This document shows, piece after piece, positions 45,010 through 55,136 of a stretch of DNA of 64,000 bases. The notes beneath the pieces were generated by a model. The model was not told the DNA's origin. It made no database searches and was given only the letters and a program-made list of their open reading frames with translations. Each line of letters begins with the position of its first letter. Positions within the stretch are counted from its first letter, which is position 1. Made by a program: the position numbers and the translations under genes. The DNA is from Cellulomonas phragmiteti (GTDB lineage: Bacteria > Actinomycetota > Actinomycetes > Actinomycetales > Cellulomonadaceae), in contig NZ_BONP01000011.1 of NCBI RefSeq assembly GCF_016862775.1, positions 55,685 to 119,684 of the forward strand, given 5' to 3'.

Positions 45010-45956
45010 CGTCCCGCCCTCGTCGAGCCCGCCAGGTTGACCTTGAAGCCCTTGACGAACATCACGGCGATCAGCGCCACGGCGATCGTCAGCAGCACCG
45101 AGACCGCCGACCCGATGCCGATCTCGAGGCGCTGGATCGTCTGCCGGTAGGCGAGGAACGCGACCGACTCGGTGCCGGCGGCGCCGTTCGTCATGATGAA
45201 GATGTTGTCGAAGATGCGGAACGCGTCGAGCGTGCGGAACAGCAGCGCGACCATGATCGCGGCCTTCATGTTGGGGATCGTCACGCGGCGCATGCGCTGC
45301 CACCACGTCGCGCCGTCGACCTTGGCCGCCTCCTGCAGCTCCCCGGGCACCTGCGCCAGGCCCGAGAGCAGCAGCAGCGAGATGAACGGCGTCGTCTTCC
45401 AGATCTCCGAGAGCGCGACGACCGCCATCGACGTCCCGAACGACCCGAACCAGTCGAGGTCCTCGGGGACGAACGGGAGCCACAGGTTCATGAACCCGCT
45501 GGTGAGGTCGAACATGAACCGGAACGCGAACGCCGAGACGACCGTGATGATCGCGTACGGGATGAGGATGGCGGTGCGCAGCGCGGGCCGCAGGGTGCTC
45601 AGCGCGTTGTTCATGACGAGCGCCAGCGCGAACCCCAGGACCAGCTCGACGGCGACCGTGACGACCGTGATGAGGACGGTCACGCCCAGCGCCTGCCACC
45701 AGATGGAGTCGGACAGCACGAGCACGAAGTTGCCGAGGCCCACGAACGACCGCGCGTCGGGGTTGGTGAGCTTGTAGCTGAACAGCGAGTCCCAGACCGC
45801 CTGCAGGATCGGGTAGCCGACCACCGCGAGGAGCACGAGGATCGCCGGCGCGCACAGCATCATGCCCAGGCGGGCCTCCTGCCGCGCACGGTCCGACCGG
45901 TGCGGGGTCCGCGGCGCCCGCTGCGGCGGGGGCGCGGTGCTCGTCGTCGCGCTCAC
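45006..45956 (-). CDS. sugA: Trehalose ABC transporter permease SugA
   Basis: MalF-type permease of 316 residues. A Pro/Arg-rich cytoplasmic N-terminus of about 30 residues precedes [26 protein letters not shown]. The EAA coupling motif reads [28 protein letters not shown]. Six helices are predicted. GTG 45956 overlaps the lpqY stop (GTGA). The order binding protein-A-B-C matches Rv1235-Rv1238 of mycobacteria. Confidence 0.92.
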   Translation of the reverse strand: MSATTSTAPPPQRAPRTPHRSDRARQEARLGMMLCAPAILVLLAVVGYPILQAVWDSLFSYKLTNPDARSFVGLGNFVLVLSDSIWWQALGVTVLITVVTVAVELVLGFALALVMNNALSTLRPALRTAILIPYAIITVVSAFAFRFMFDLTSGFMNLWLPFVPEDLDWFGSFGTSMAVVALSEIWKTTPFISLLLLSGLAQVPGELQEAAKVDGATWWQRMRRVTIPNMKAAIMVALLFRTLDAFRIFDNIFIMTNGAAGTESVAFLAYRQTIQRLEIGIGSAVSVLLTIAVALIAVMFVKGFKVNLAGSTRAGR

Positions 45957-47245
45957 AGCAGCGCCCTCCCCTGCAGCACGTCGGCGATGAGCTGGTCGGC
46001 ACGCCGCGGGCTGGTCTCCGGCGAGGCGGCGCCCGGCGGGTGCCACGTGCGCTGCACGCTCGAGGAGACTTCGTTGTAGAACGGCGTCTGCGGGCGGGGC
46101 GCCGCGTTCTGCAGCGACTCGCGGATGACGTCCGCCATGGGGAACGTGTCCTGGACCTCCGGGTCGTCGAACGCCGTGAGCGACGCCGGCGGGTTGCCGT
46201 CGGACAGGAAGTACTCGGCCTGCTTCTGCGGGTCGGCGATGCACTGCGCCGCCTCGAAGGCCAGGTCGACGTGGTCGCTGAACGCCCCGACGCCCAGGTT
46301 GATCCCGCCGTACGGGGGGCGCGCCTGCTCGCCGGCGACGGCCTGGGGGTACATCGCCCAGCCGATGTCGTCGAGCGCGGACTGCTCGAGGCTGCCGCCC
46401 TCGACCGCCGCCTGCGCGCGGGGCCACACGAACGGCCAGTTGACCATGAAGCCCGCCGACGAGCCCTCGAACATCGAGGCGTTGATGTCCTCGTTCGCGT
46501 TGGACAGCTGGGCGCCGCCGACCCCGGCGGCGGCGAGGTCCGCCATGATCTGCGCGGCGACGCGGCCGGCGTCCGAGTCGAGGCTGGGGACGACCTCCTG
46601 CGGGTCCTGCTCCTCGGGGTTCTCCAGGATGTGGCCGCCGGCGGACTCCACGAGCGCGTTGACCCACACGGTGAGCGACTCGGCGCGCACGCCCTGCACC
46701 GCGACCGTCACGTCCTGGGAGGCCGCCGCCTCGACGACCTGGTCCCACGTGACCGGCTGCGACATGTCCAGCCCGGCGGCCTCGGCGACCGACCGGCGGT
46801 ACCAGAGCAGCTGCGTGTTGGCCCAGAACGGCACGGTGACGAGCTCGTCGTCGAAGCTCGCGCCCGCGACGGCGCCCTCGGCGACGTCCTGGGTGACGGC
46901 CTGCGCCACGTCGTCGGGGACGGGGGCCAGGAAGTCGGCGTTGGCGAACTCGGGGATGAACGGCGGGTCGATGCTCATGAGGTCGATCGACCCGTCGCCC
47001 GCCGCGAGCCGCCGCACGAGCTGCTCGCGCTGGCTCGGGGAGTCGCGCGGCAGCAGCGCGGTCTGCAGCCGGTACGCGCCGTCCGACTCCTGCGTGCACT
47101 GCGCGGCGATCCGCGCCTGCCCGCCCGAGTCCGGGTTGATGTACCACAGCAGGGTGGGCGGTCCCGCCTCGGCGGTCGCGCACGCCGCCAGGGGCGCGGC
47201 GAGCGCCAGGGCGAGGAGAGCCGCGCGTCGTCGCACGAGCGTCAC
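45953..47245 (-). CDS. lpqY: Trehalose-binding lipoprotein LpqY
   Basis: Family 1 solute-binding protein of 430 residues, anchored through the lipobox LAAPLAAC (Cys near residue 22). The resemblance to mycobacterial LpqY extends along the chain: [21 protein letters not shown], the [13 protein letters not shown] segment, [43 protein letters not shown] and the C-terminal [15 protein letters not shown]. LpqY binds trehalose released at the envelope (established in mycobacteria); the substrate here is inferred from homology and gene order. GTG 47245 has AGAGG 4 bases upstream; an alternative GTG lies at 47257. It is divergent from fumC over 135 bases. Confidence 0.88.
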   Translation of the reverse strand: MTLVRRRAALLALALAAPLAACATAEAGPPTLLWYINPDSGGQARIAAQCTQESDGAYRLQTALLPRDSPSQREQLVRRLAAGDGSIDLMSIDPPFIPEFANADFLAPVPDDVAQAVTQDVAEGAVAGASFDDELVTVPFWANTQLLWYRRSVAEAAGLDMSQPVTWDQVVEAAASQDVTVAVQGVRAESLTVWVNALVESAGGHILENPEEQDPQEVVPSLDSDAGRVAAQIMADLAAAGVGGAQLSNANEDINASMFEGSSAGFMVNWPFVWPRAQAAVEGGSLEQSALDDIGWAMYPQAVAGEQARPPYGGINLGVGAFSDHVDLAFEAAQCIADPQKQAEYFLSDGNPPASLTAFDDPEVQDTFPMADVIRESLQNAAPRPQTPFYNEVSSSVQRTWHPPGAASPETSPRRADQLIADVLQGRALL

Positions 47246-47380
47246 CGGGCCTCTCACGTCGTCGGGAAGGACCGAACCGGACGAGGACATCCGACTACGC
47301 CGTGCGAGGTTCCGCCACCGGAGCGCGCGATCGCGGCCGCGGCCCCGCGCACGACACCGCGGCGGTGGAAGGATGAGCCC

Positions 47381-48820
47381 ATGACTGACACGACCGGTCC
47401 CGACGTCGCGGCCACGGGGGCAGACGCTCCGCAGTACCGCATCGAGCACGACACGATGGGCGAGGTGCGCGTCCCGGCGCACGCCCTCTACCGCGCGCAG
47501 ACGCAGCGCGCGGTAGAGAACTTCCCGATCTCGGGCAGCACGCTCGAGCGGGGTCACGTCGAGGCGCTCGCCCGCGTGAAGAAGGCCGCCGCGCGCGCCA
47601 ACGCCGAGCTGGGCGTCCTGCCGCAGGACGTGGCGGACGCGATCGCGGCGGCCGCCGACGAGGTCGCGTCCGGCGTCCACGACGCGCACTTCCCCGTCGA
47701 CGTGTACCAGACCGGCTCGGGCACCAGCTCGAACATGAACACCAACGAGGTGCTCGCGACGCTGGCCACGCGCCTGCTGGGCCGCGACGTCCACCCCAAC
47801 GACCACGTCAACGCCTCGCAGTCCTCCAACGACGTGTTCCCGACCTCCGTGCACGTCGCCGCCACGGCGGGCGTCGTGCGCGACCTCGTACCCGCGCTGG
47901 AGCACCTCGCCGGAGCACTCGAGGAGAAGGCGACCGCGTGGGCGCACGTCGTGAAGTCCGGTCGCACGCACCTCATGGACGCCACCCCCGTGACGCTCGG
48001 CCAGGAGTTCGGCGGGTACGCCGCGGCGATGCGGTACGGCGTCGAGCGGCTGCGGGCGGCGCTGCCGCGCGCGGCCGAGGTCCCGCTGGGCGGCACCGCG
48101 GTCGGCACCGGCATCAACACCCCGGCCGGCTTCCCGCAGCGGGTGATCGCGCTGCTCGTCGAGGACACCGACCTGCCGCTGACCGAGGCCCGGGACCACT
48201 TCGAGGCGCAGTCGTCCCGCGACGGCCTCGTCGAGCTCTCGGGTGCGCTGCGCACCATCGCCGTCAGCCTCACCAAGATCTGCAACGACCTGCGCTGGAT
48301 GGGCTCGGGCCCCAACACCGGCCTCGGCGAGATCGCGCTGCCGGACCTGCAGCCGGGGTCGTCGATCATGCCGGGCAAGGTCAACCCGGTCGTCCCCGAG
48401 GCCGTGCTCATGGTCTGCTCCCGCGTCGTCGGCAACGACGCGACGGTCGCCTGGGCCGGCGCGTCCGGGTCGTTCGAGCTCAACGTGCAGATCCCCGTCA
48501 TCGCCTCGGCGGTCCTCGAGTCGATCCGCCTGCTGTCCACCGCGTCGCGCGTGCTGGCGGACCGCACGGTCGCGGGCACGACGCCCAACGTCGAGCGGGC
48601 GCGGGCGCTGGCCGAGTCCTCGCCCTCGATCGTCACGCCCCTGAACCGGACCATCGGCTACGAGAACGCCGCGAAGATCGCCAAGCACGCCGTCAAGGCC
48701 GGCGTCACGATCCGCCAGGCGACGATCGACCTGGGCTTCGTCGAGCGCGGCGAGCTCACGCTCGAGCAGCTCGACACCGCGCTCGACGTGCTCGCGATGA
48801 CCCGCCCGCCGCAGGCCTGA
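47381..48820 (+). CDS. fumC: Fumarate hydratase, class II
   Basis: Iron-independent fumarase converting fumarate to L-malate in the TCA cycle; 479 residues. The class signature [15 protein letters not shown] lies near residues 326-340. [32 protein letters not shown] and [18 protein letters not shown] complete the active site, including the catalytic His of TH. ATG 47381 is preceded by GGAAGGA. A 14-bp perfect hairpin follows the stop by 4 bases. Confidence 0.96.
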   Translation: MTDTTGPDVAATGADAPQYRIEHDTMGEVRVPAHALYRAQTQRAVENFPISGSTLERGHVEALARVKKAAARANAELGVLPQDVADAIAAAADEVASGVHDAHFPVDVYQTGSGTSSNMNTNEVLATLATRLLGRDVHPNDHVNASQSSNDVFPTSVHVAATAGVVRDLVPALEHLAGALEEKATAWAHVVKSGRTHLMDATPVTLGQEFGGYAAAMRYGVERLRAALPRAAEVPLGGTAVGTGINTPAGFPQRVIALLVEDTDLPLTEARDHFEAQSSRDGLVELSGALRTIAVSLTKICNDLRWMGSGPNTGLGEIALPDLQPGSSIMPGKVNPVVPEAVLMVCSRVVGNDATVAWAGASGSFELNVQIPVIASAVLESIRLLSTASRVLADRTVAGTTPNVERARALAESSPSIVTPLNRTIGYENAAKIAKHAVKAGVTIRQATIDLGFVERGELTLEQLDTALDVLAMTRPPQA

Positions 48821-48824
48821 GCCC

Positions 48825-48862
48825 GCGGGGGCGTCCGGCGACCCGCGCCCGGACGCCCCCGC
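48825..48862 (+). terminator. Terminator hairpin after fumC
   Basis: Perfect 14-bp stem (48825-48838 with 48849-48862; arm GCGGGGGCGTCCGG) and a 10-base loop, 4 bases past the stop. A smaller 7-bp hairpin follows (48863-48880). There is no T-run, as usual in GC-rich actinobacteria. Confidence 0.75.
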
Positions 48863-48950
48863 ACGGGTGAATGCACCCGTCAGCCGACCCAACCTTTTCT
48901 GTCACTCGAACGGGTGTTGGGGTGCCGCCCACCTGCGGCTTTGCGTCACC

Positions 48951-48991
48951 TAGCATCGCCGTCAGCCGCCCGGCACCCGGGCGGCTGACGG
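48951..48991 (+). promoter_or_regulatory. Promoter and 5' hairpin of the FtsX-type ABC operon
   Basis: TAGCAT (48951-48956) is a candidate -10. It is followed at once by a perfect 15-bp inverted repeat (48959-48973 with 48977-48991) around a 3-base loop. The ribosome site GAGAGGCAGGG and the ATG at 49015 follow 10-24 bases later. The hairpin would form the extreme 5' end of the message or act as an operator. Confidence 0.55.
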
Positions 48992-49014
48992 TGGCACGGT
49001 GAGAGGCAGGGCAC

Positions 49015-52000
49015 ATGGGGTGGCGGTCGCAGGTCCTCCTGGGGCGCCTCCGCGACCAGGCGACCGTCATCGCGACCGTCGCCGTCGTCACCTTCGTCGC
49101 GACGACGCTGCTCGGGACGTTCGCGTTCCTGCTCGACGTCACCAGCAACGACGCGGTCGACGCGGCGATCGCCCGCGTGCCCGACTCCGCGGTGAGCCTC
49201 GAGGCCGTCATCCGGGTCAACAAGAAGGACGCCGCCGCGGCGCTCGCGGCCGCCGACGCGACGTTCGCCGCGACCCTGGGCGACGCCCCCACCGACTCCA
49301 CGACGTGGCTCACCGGGCGCATGTGGTCCCTGCCCCGCCCCGCGACCGACCGGCTCGCACCCGTCGCGTACCCGGCGAGCACGCCCCTGCTCCCGGAGCA
49401 GGGTGAGCTCGTGGCGGGCGCGTGGCCGGACCGTGCGCGCGACGCCGACGGCCGCCTCCTGGTCAACGTGCCCGACGTCGCCGCGCAGCGGTACGCGTGG
49501 ACGGTCGGGACCGTCCTGCCGGTCCGCACGCTCGGCGGCCAGACGGACGACACGTGGGTCGTCGTCGGGACGCACCGGCTCACCGGCTCCTCGGCGTCGT
49601 GGTCCCGCGACCTGCTCAAGGGTGCCGGTCACGACAGCCGCTACCCCGCGCTCGGCACCGGCGGCAGGCTCACCGTCGACGCGTGGGGACCGATGGTCGT
49701 GGCGCCCGACGCGCTGCTGGGCGTCGGCACCGTCGAGACCGCGCACGTCGTGACGACGCCCGACCTGACGGGTGCCGCGCGGGGCACGCTCACCCAGGTC
49801 CGCGAGGAGCTCGAGTCCACGCAGGCCAGGCTGTCCGCCGCGCTGCGCGACGCCGGCTCCAGCGGGTTCGTGCGCACGCGGCTCGGGCAGACCATCGACG
49901 CCGCGTGGCGTGAGCTCACGGTCACCCGCGTCGGGGTCGTCGTCGTGGGGCTGCTGCTCGTGGTGCTCGCCACCTCCGTGATGCTGCTCGCCGCGCGCCT
50001 CCTCGGGGAGCGACGCGCCGCCGAGGGCGAGCTCGTCGCCGCGCGCGGCGCCTCCCCGGCGCAGCTGCGCTCCCTGGCGGTCCTCGAGGCGGCGGCGATC
50101 GCGGCACTCACCGTGGCCGTCGCACCGTGGGCAGCACGTGCCGCGTACACGCAGCTGGCCGACGCCGGAGGTCTGGGTGCAGCCGGCCTGGGCACGCCCG
50201 CGGGGGTCCCCGCGTCCGTCTGGGTCGCCTGCGCGACCGTCGCGAGCGTCCTGGCCGTGTCGCTGGTCGTGCCGTCCTGGCACACCACCGGCTCGTCCAG
50301 CGCCGCCGCGCACGCCGGCCTGGTCCGCGCGGGGGCCGACCTCGCGCTCGTCGTCCTCGCGGGCCTGGCCCTGTGGCAGCTGCTCGACTACGGCGCGCCC
50401 CTCACCCGCGGGCCGTCCGGCGCGAACCTCGACCCCGTGCTCGTCGTCGGGCCCGCGCTCGTCACGCTCGGGGCGGCCGTCCTGGCGCTGCGCGCGGTCG
50501 CGCCGCTGGCCCGCGGTGCCGACGTCGTCGCGCGCCGCAGCACCTCCCTGGTCGTCCCGCTCGCCGCCTGGCAGGTCTCGCGACGGTTCGCCGCGGCGAC
50601 CGGCACGACCCTGGTCGTCGTCCTCGCCGTGTCCGCCGCGACGTTCTCCCACGCGTTCCTCACGACGTGGCGCACGTCGCAGGTCGAGCAGGTCGACCTC
50701 GCCGTGGGCGCCGACGCGCGCGTCGACGGCGTCCGTGGCGACCACCTGACCGCGTCGGCCGACGCCCGCGCGGCCCTGGCGGACGCCCCACCCGGTGCCC
50801 ACCTGCAACCGGTCGTGGACCGCCCGGGGATCGTCGGGCGCACCCTCGGGCCCGAGCAGCGCAGCTCGGGGTTCGAGGTGCAGGTGCTCGCCGTCGACAC
50901 CGGACGCCCGCAGGCGCTGCGGGGCCGCACGGAGGTGCCCTGGGCCACGCTCGTGGGTGACCTCGCGGCTCCCGTCGGCGCCCCGGGAGCGGACGACGCC
51001 GGGACGGTGCTGCCCGGCGACCCCCAGTGGCTCGTGGCGACGATGACGGCGGGCTCGTTCCCCTCCTGGGTGGGCTCGCTGCACCCCGTGCTGGCCGTCG
51101 AGGACGAGGCGGGCGTGCGCGCGTGGCTCAGCGTCCCGGAGCTCTACCTCGACGTGCCGACCACCGTCGTCGTGGCGGTGCCGCGCGCGCTGGGCCCCCT
51201 GCGCCTGGTCGCCCTGTCGGCCGTGGTCTCGCTGTCCGGGACCGCGCCGGCGGAGGACGGCGACGACGCACCCACCGGACGCCTCGGTCAGGTGTGGCTC
51301 GCCGTCGACGACGTCCACGTCGTGGACCGGGCCGTCGGGGCGACCTCGCAGGAGCAGGCCGCGGCGCTCGTGCCGACGCACGGCACCCCCGTGGAGCTCG
51401 TGACCACCGGCTGGCAGGGCAACGCCACCAGCGGAGGGACCGTGCGCGGTGTGACCACCGGACCCGACGTGGGGCCGTACGCGTCGGGCGAGGGCGTCGG
51501 TCCCGGTGCCCTCGTCCTGGACGGCTCGTTCGACCTGGTCGCGATGGACGGCGGCAACGGCCGGCTCGTCGCGCACGCGTGGCCCACGCACGGCCCGGTC
51601 CGTGCGCTCGTCACCGAGGCCGTCGCCGAGCGCGCGCAGCTGCGACCCGGGGCGCGGTTCTGGGTCCGCGTCGGGGACGCCCAGGTCCAGGCGTACGTCG
51701 AGGGCGTCGTGCCGTACCTGCCGGGTGTGCCGCGCGGACCGGCGATGCTCGTGGACCGCGACGCTCTGGGACGCGGGACGGTCGAGGCCTCCGGCACCGC
51801 GTCCCTGCTCGACTCCTGGTGGCTGACCGCGTCCGACGCCGACGCACCGCTGCTCGCCGCGGCGGTCGGCCGCGCCACCGACGGTGCGGCGACCGTGCGG
51901 GCCACGGAGCGGACGGCCGCCGTCGCCGGTCCCCTGCGGGCGGCCGTGCCCGCGGCCCTGTCGCTCGTGAGCGCCGCGACCCTCGTGCTCGTGCTCGTGG

Positions 52001-52371
52001 GGCTCGGCGCGAGCGCCGCCGCCGCGATCCGCTCCCGGCGCCTCGAGCTCGCGCGGCTGCAGGCGCTCGGCGCCGCGCGGACGTCCCTCGTGCGTGGCCT
52101 GGTGGGCGAGCACACGGTCCTGGTCGTGGTCGGCGCGCTCGCGGGCGTGGCGATCGGGTACGGCCTGTCGAGGGTCGTCACGCCCGTCCTGACGGTCTCC
52201 CCCGACGGCCGACGACCCGTCCCTGCGCCCCTGCCGGCCTGGGAGGACGGGGCGGCCCTGGTCATCACCGGCGGCCTGGTGCTCGCCGCGTGCGCCGTGG
52301 TCGCACTCCTGGCGGTCGTGCTCGTGCGGCGCGCCTCCGGCGCGCTGCTGCGGCTGGGGGACGACCGATGA
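49015..52371 (+). CDS. FtsX/MacB-type ABC permease A1
   Basis: A 1118-residue membrane protein. Helix 1 (about 18-40, TVAVVTFVATTLLGTFAFLL) is followed by an external domain of about 260 residues. A block of helices comes next (about 305-330, 355-375, 400-420, 440-460, 475-495), then a second helix at about 528-545, a large external domain of about 420 residues, and a C-terminal set of three helices. FtsX-domain landmarks occur twice: GELVAARGASPAQLRSLAVLEA (about 338-359) and [23 protein letters not shown] near the end. It closely parallels the permease at 56903, with shared WRTSQ, TPVSPDGR-like and terminal GDDR sequences. Probably an extruder of envelope substrates or a lipid/peptide exporter. 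Substrate unknown. Confidence 0.85.
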   Translation: MGWRSQVLLGRLRDQATVIATVAVVTFVATTLLGTFAFLLDVTSNDAVDAAIARVPDSAVSLEAVIRVNKKDAAAALAAADATFAATLGDAPTDSTTWLTGRMWSLPRPATDRLAPVAYPASTPLLPEQGELVAGAWPDRARDADGRLLVNVPDVAAQRYAWTVGTVLPVRTLGGQTDDTWVVVGTHRLTGSSASWSRDLLKGAGHDSRYPALGTGGRLTVDAWGPMVVAPDALLGVGTVETAHVVTTPDLTGAARGTLTQVREELESTQARLSAALRDAGSSGFVRTRLGQTIDAAWRELTVTRVGVVVVGLLLVVLATSVMLLAARLLGERRAAEGELVAARGASPAQLRSLAVLEAAAIAALTVAVAPWAARAAYTQLADAGGLGAAGLGTPAGVPASVWVACATVASVLAVSLVVPSWHTTGSSSAAAHAGLVRAGADLALVVLAGLALWQLLDYGAPLTRGPSGANLDPVLVVGPALVTLGAAVLALRAVAPLARGADVVARRSTSLVVPLAAWQVSRRFAAATGTTLVVVLAVSAATFSHAFLTTWRTSQVEQVDLAVGADARVDGVRGDHLTASADARAALADAPPGAHLQPVVDRPGIVGRTLGPEQRSSGFEVQVLAVDTGRPQALRGRTEVPWATLVGDLAAPVGAPGADDAGTVLPGDPQWLVATMTAGSFPSWVGSLHPVLAVEDEAGVRAWLSVPELYLDVPTTVVVAVPRALGPLRLVALSAVVSLSGTAPAEDGDDAPTGRLGQVWLAVDDVHVVDRAVGATSQEQAAALVPTHGTPVELVTTGWQGNATSGGTVRGVTTGPDVGPYASGEGVGPGALVLDGSFDLVAMDGGNGRLVAHAWPTHGPVRALVTEAVAERAQLRPGARFWVRVGDAQVQAYVEGVVPYLPGVPRGPAMLVDRDALGRGTVEASGTASLLDSWWLTASDADAPLLAAAVGRATDGAATVRATERTAAVAGPLRAAVPAALSLVSAATLVLVLVGLGASAAAAIRSRRLELARLQALGAARTSLVRGLVGEHTVLVVVGALAGVAIGYGLSRVVTPVLTVSPDGRRPVPAPLPAWEDGAALVITGGLVLAACAVVALLAVVLVRRASGALLRLGDDR

Positions 52372-55136
52372 GCGACACCGCGACCCGCGCCCGCGCGGCG
52401 ACGGCCGACGCGCTCCTGGTGACCGGGCGGCGGGCCCGGCAGGACCGGGGCCTGCTCGTCGGCAGCGCCCTCCTGCTGCTCGCGACGCTGCTCCTCACGC
52501 TCGCCGTGCCGCGCCTCGTCGAGCGCACCGCCGACCTCGCGGTGCGCGAGACGATCACCGCGGCCGGCGCCGACGCCGAGCTCGTCGCGGTCAGCCAGCC
52601 CGATCCCGTGACCGGGACCGTGCGGGCCCCCGACGACGCGGGCTACTCGGCCGCCGGGTGGCTCGCCCAGGAGTTCGGCGACACCGTCGAGACGCCGGTC
52701 GTCGCCCTGACGTCGGCGCACGCCACCATGCGCACCCCGGTCGGCGCGTTCGCGCTCAACCTCGTGCACGTCGGGATGCCCCGCGCGCCCGGCCCGATCG
52801 TCCGCTGGGTCGCGGGCACGGAGCCGGGTGCGGTCCCCGAGAGCCAGCAGCACCGGGGCAACGGGGACGGGCCGCGCGTCGTGCACGTCGGGCTCAACGT
52901 CGACGCCGCCGCGGAGCTCGGCATCACGCTCGACGACGGGCCGTTCGTCATGCGCCGGCACACGACGGGCGACTACGACCACGTCGTCGTGACCGGGCTG
53001 TACGAGGCGGTCGACCCGGGCGCCCGCGTGTGGGGCGACCACCCCGGTCTCCTCACGGCGATCACGTCCCCGCCGGGGACCGCGACCGCCCTGCAGACCA
53101 CGGCGTACGTCCCGTTCGACGCGATCCCCGACATGGTGCACGTGGTGGGGCGCAACGGCGTCGCGGTGACCGCACGGGCGCCGGTGCGGACGGACGGCAT
53201 GACGGTCGCCGACGCCCACCGGCTCGTCGACGCGGTCGAGGCGAGCGCCGCCCGCTCGGCGACCATCGCCAGCGGCCTGCCGGACGTCGTCGCCGCGTTC
53301 GACGCCCGCATGTCCGCCGCGCGTGCGCAGGCGTCGCTCGTGGTCGCCGGCGTCGCGACCGCCGCCGCCCTGTGCCTCGTGCTCGCCGCCTCCCTGCTCG
53401 TGACGCGACGCCGGCCGTTCCTGGCCGCCGAGCGCGCGCGGGGTGCGTCGATCGACTCGGTCGTGGCACGCGCCCTGCTCGAGTCCGCACCGGTGGTGCT
53501 CGTCGCCCTGGTGCTCGCGGGCACGACCGTCGCCGTGACGCTGCCCGACCGGCGGGGCTCGGTGCTGCTCGCCGCGGCCGTGGCGGCCGTCGCCGTGCTC
53601 GCGCCGGCGGTCCTGGCGGCACGCACGGCCGCCGGTGCGTGGGACGGCCGGCGCGTCCCCGCGGACCGGCGGGCCCGCGCGGCCCAGCGCGCACGTGGGC
53701 AGGCCCGGCGGATCGTCGTCGAGGCGCTCGTCGTGGTGGTCGCGGCCGCGGCACTCGTCTCGGTCCGGGGTCGCGGGCTCGTCCCGCTCGGTGCCGGGGA
53801 GGTCGACCCGCTGCTCGCGGCGGCCCCCGTGCTGGTGGCGTCCGCGGCCGCGCTGGTCGTGGTCCGCCTGTCCCCCGCGGCCGTCCGCGCCGCCGGGTGG
53901 TGGGCGGCGCGCTCGCGCGGCCTCGCGGCACCCCTCGCGGTCGCACGCGCGCACGGCGCGACGACGGCGGTCGTGCCGCTGCTGACCGTCACGGTGAGCG
54001 TGGCGCTCGTCGTGCTGTGCGGCACCCTCGTGCACACCGTCCGCACGGGTCAGCAGGCCGCGGCGGACCACCTGGTCGGCGCACCGGTGCGGCTCGACGG
54101 GCGGATCACCGCCGGCAACGGCGCCGACGCGCTCGCCCGGATCGCGACGGACCCGGGCGTCACCGCGGTGGCGACGGCGGCCCAGGTGCGCGACCGCGCC
54201 TTCGGCGTGCGCACCGGGCTGAGCGCCACGCTGCTCGTCGTCGACGCCGCGGAGCTCGCGCAGGTGCGGGCGGCCGCCGGGCTCCCGGTCGACGACGGCC
54301 TGGCCGCGCTCGCGGAGCCCGGGCCCGCCGGGACGGTCCCGGCGCTCGTGAGCACCCCGCTGCTGGAGCGCGCGCAGGCGCTGGACGCCGAGCCCGTGAT
54401 GTCCGCGCTCAACGCCTCCGTGCAGCTCGACGTGCGCGGCACCACGGAGCTGCTGCCCGACGGCGGCGCCCCGACCCTCGACGCCCGCGTCACGACCCGG
54501 CCGACCGACGACGACGGGGTCGTCGTGGTGGACCGGGCGGTGCTCGCCGCCGTCGCCGACCAGCGGCCGACCGTGGACCGCGCCTGGGTGAGCGGCCCGG
54601 GCGCCGTCGCGGCCGTCGAGTCCGCGGGTCTCGCGCCCACCGCGTCCTCCGGCGTGGTCGTCACGACGCGGGACGGCTGGTGGCAGGCGTGGTCCCGGGC
54701 ACCGCTGACGTCGGCGCTGACGACGCTGCTGCTCGCCGCCGCGGCCACGCTCGCCGCGCTGTCGGTGCTGGCCCTCGTCCTGGTCGTCGTGGCCACCGCC
54801 CGCGAGCGCGGCCGGACCCTGTCGGCCCTGCGGACGCTGGGCCTCGACGCGCGGACCGCCCGCTGGGCGACGCTGGGCGAGCTGGCGCCCCTCACGCTCG
54901 GCGGGCTCCTCGGCGGTCTGGTCATCGGGCTGGGGGTGCCCGTGCTGATCGGCGACGCGCTGGGGCTGCAACGCCTGACGGCGGAACCGGGAGGTGTCAC
55001 GGTGGACGTCACGTGGTGGCCGGTCGCGCTCGCGGTGGCGGCGCTCGGCGTCGCCCTCGTGGTCGCGATCGCGGTGGAGCAGGCCGTGCGCCGGCGGGAC
55101 CGGCTCGGCGAGGTGCTACGGGTGGGTGAACGATGA
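52368..55136 (+). CDS. FtsX/MacB-type ABC permease B1
   Basis: A 922-residue membrane protein, partner of A1. The short N-terminus carries [47 protein letters not shown] (first helix; a motif shared with the protein at 60202). An external domain follows (about residues 55-320), then helices with RPFLAAERARGASIDSVVARALLESAP (FtsX signature), a cytoplasmic Arg-rich loop (GRRVPADRRARAAQRARGQARR), a second external domain and a final set of helices. The last of these carries ERGRTLSALRTLGLDARTARWATLGELAP. It ends RLGEVLRVGER. ATG overlaps the A1 stop (ATGA). Function unknown beyond ABC export or mechanotransmission. Confidence 0.83.
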   Translation: MSDTATRARAATADALLVTGRRARQDRGLLVGSALLLLATLLLTLAVPRLVERTADLAVRETITAAGADAELVAVSQPDPVTGTVRAPDDAGYSAAGWLAQEFGDTVETPVVALTSAHATMRTPVGAFALNLVHVGMPRAPGPIVRWVAGTEPGAVPESQQHRGNGDGPRVVHVGLNVDAAAELGITLDDGPFVMRRHTTGDYDHVVVTGLYEAVDPGARVWGDHPGLLTAITSPPGTATALQTTAYVPFDAIPDMVHVVGRNGVAVTARAPVRTDGMTVADAHRLVDAVEASAARSATIASGLPDVVAAFDARMSAARAQASLVVAGVATAAALCLVLAASLLVTRRRPFLAAERARGASIDSVVARALLESAPVVLVALVLAGTTVAVTLPDRRGSVLLAAAVAAVAVLAPAVLAARTAAGAWDGRRVPADRRARAAQRARGQARRIVVEALVVVVAAAALVSVRGRGLVPLGAGEVDPLLAAAPVLVASAAALVVVRLSPAAVRAAGWWAARSRGLAAPLAVARAHGATTAVVPLLTVTVSVALVVLCGTLVHTVRTGQQAAADHLVGAPVRLDGRITAGNGADALARIATDPGVTAVATAAQVRDRAFGVRTGLSATLLVVDAAELAQVRAAAGLPVDDGLAALAEPGPAGTVPALVSTPLLERAQALDAEPVMSALNASVQLDVRGTTELLPDGGAPTLDARVTTRPTDDDGVVVVDRAVLAAVADQRPTVDRAWVSGPGAVAAVESAGLAPTASSGVVVTTRDGWWQAWSRAPLTSALTTLLLAAAATLAALSVLALVLVVVATARERGRTLSALRTLGLDARTARWATLGELAPLTLGGLLGGLVIGLGVPVLIGDALGLQRLTAEPGGVTVDVTWWPVALAVAALGVALVVAIAVEQAVRRRDRLGEVLRVGER

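Noticed and set aside
48863..48880. 7-bp hairpin after the fumC terminator considered as a separate small RNA.
   Set aside because: Too short, with no promoter; more likely part of the termination region.
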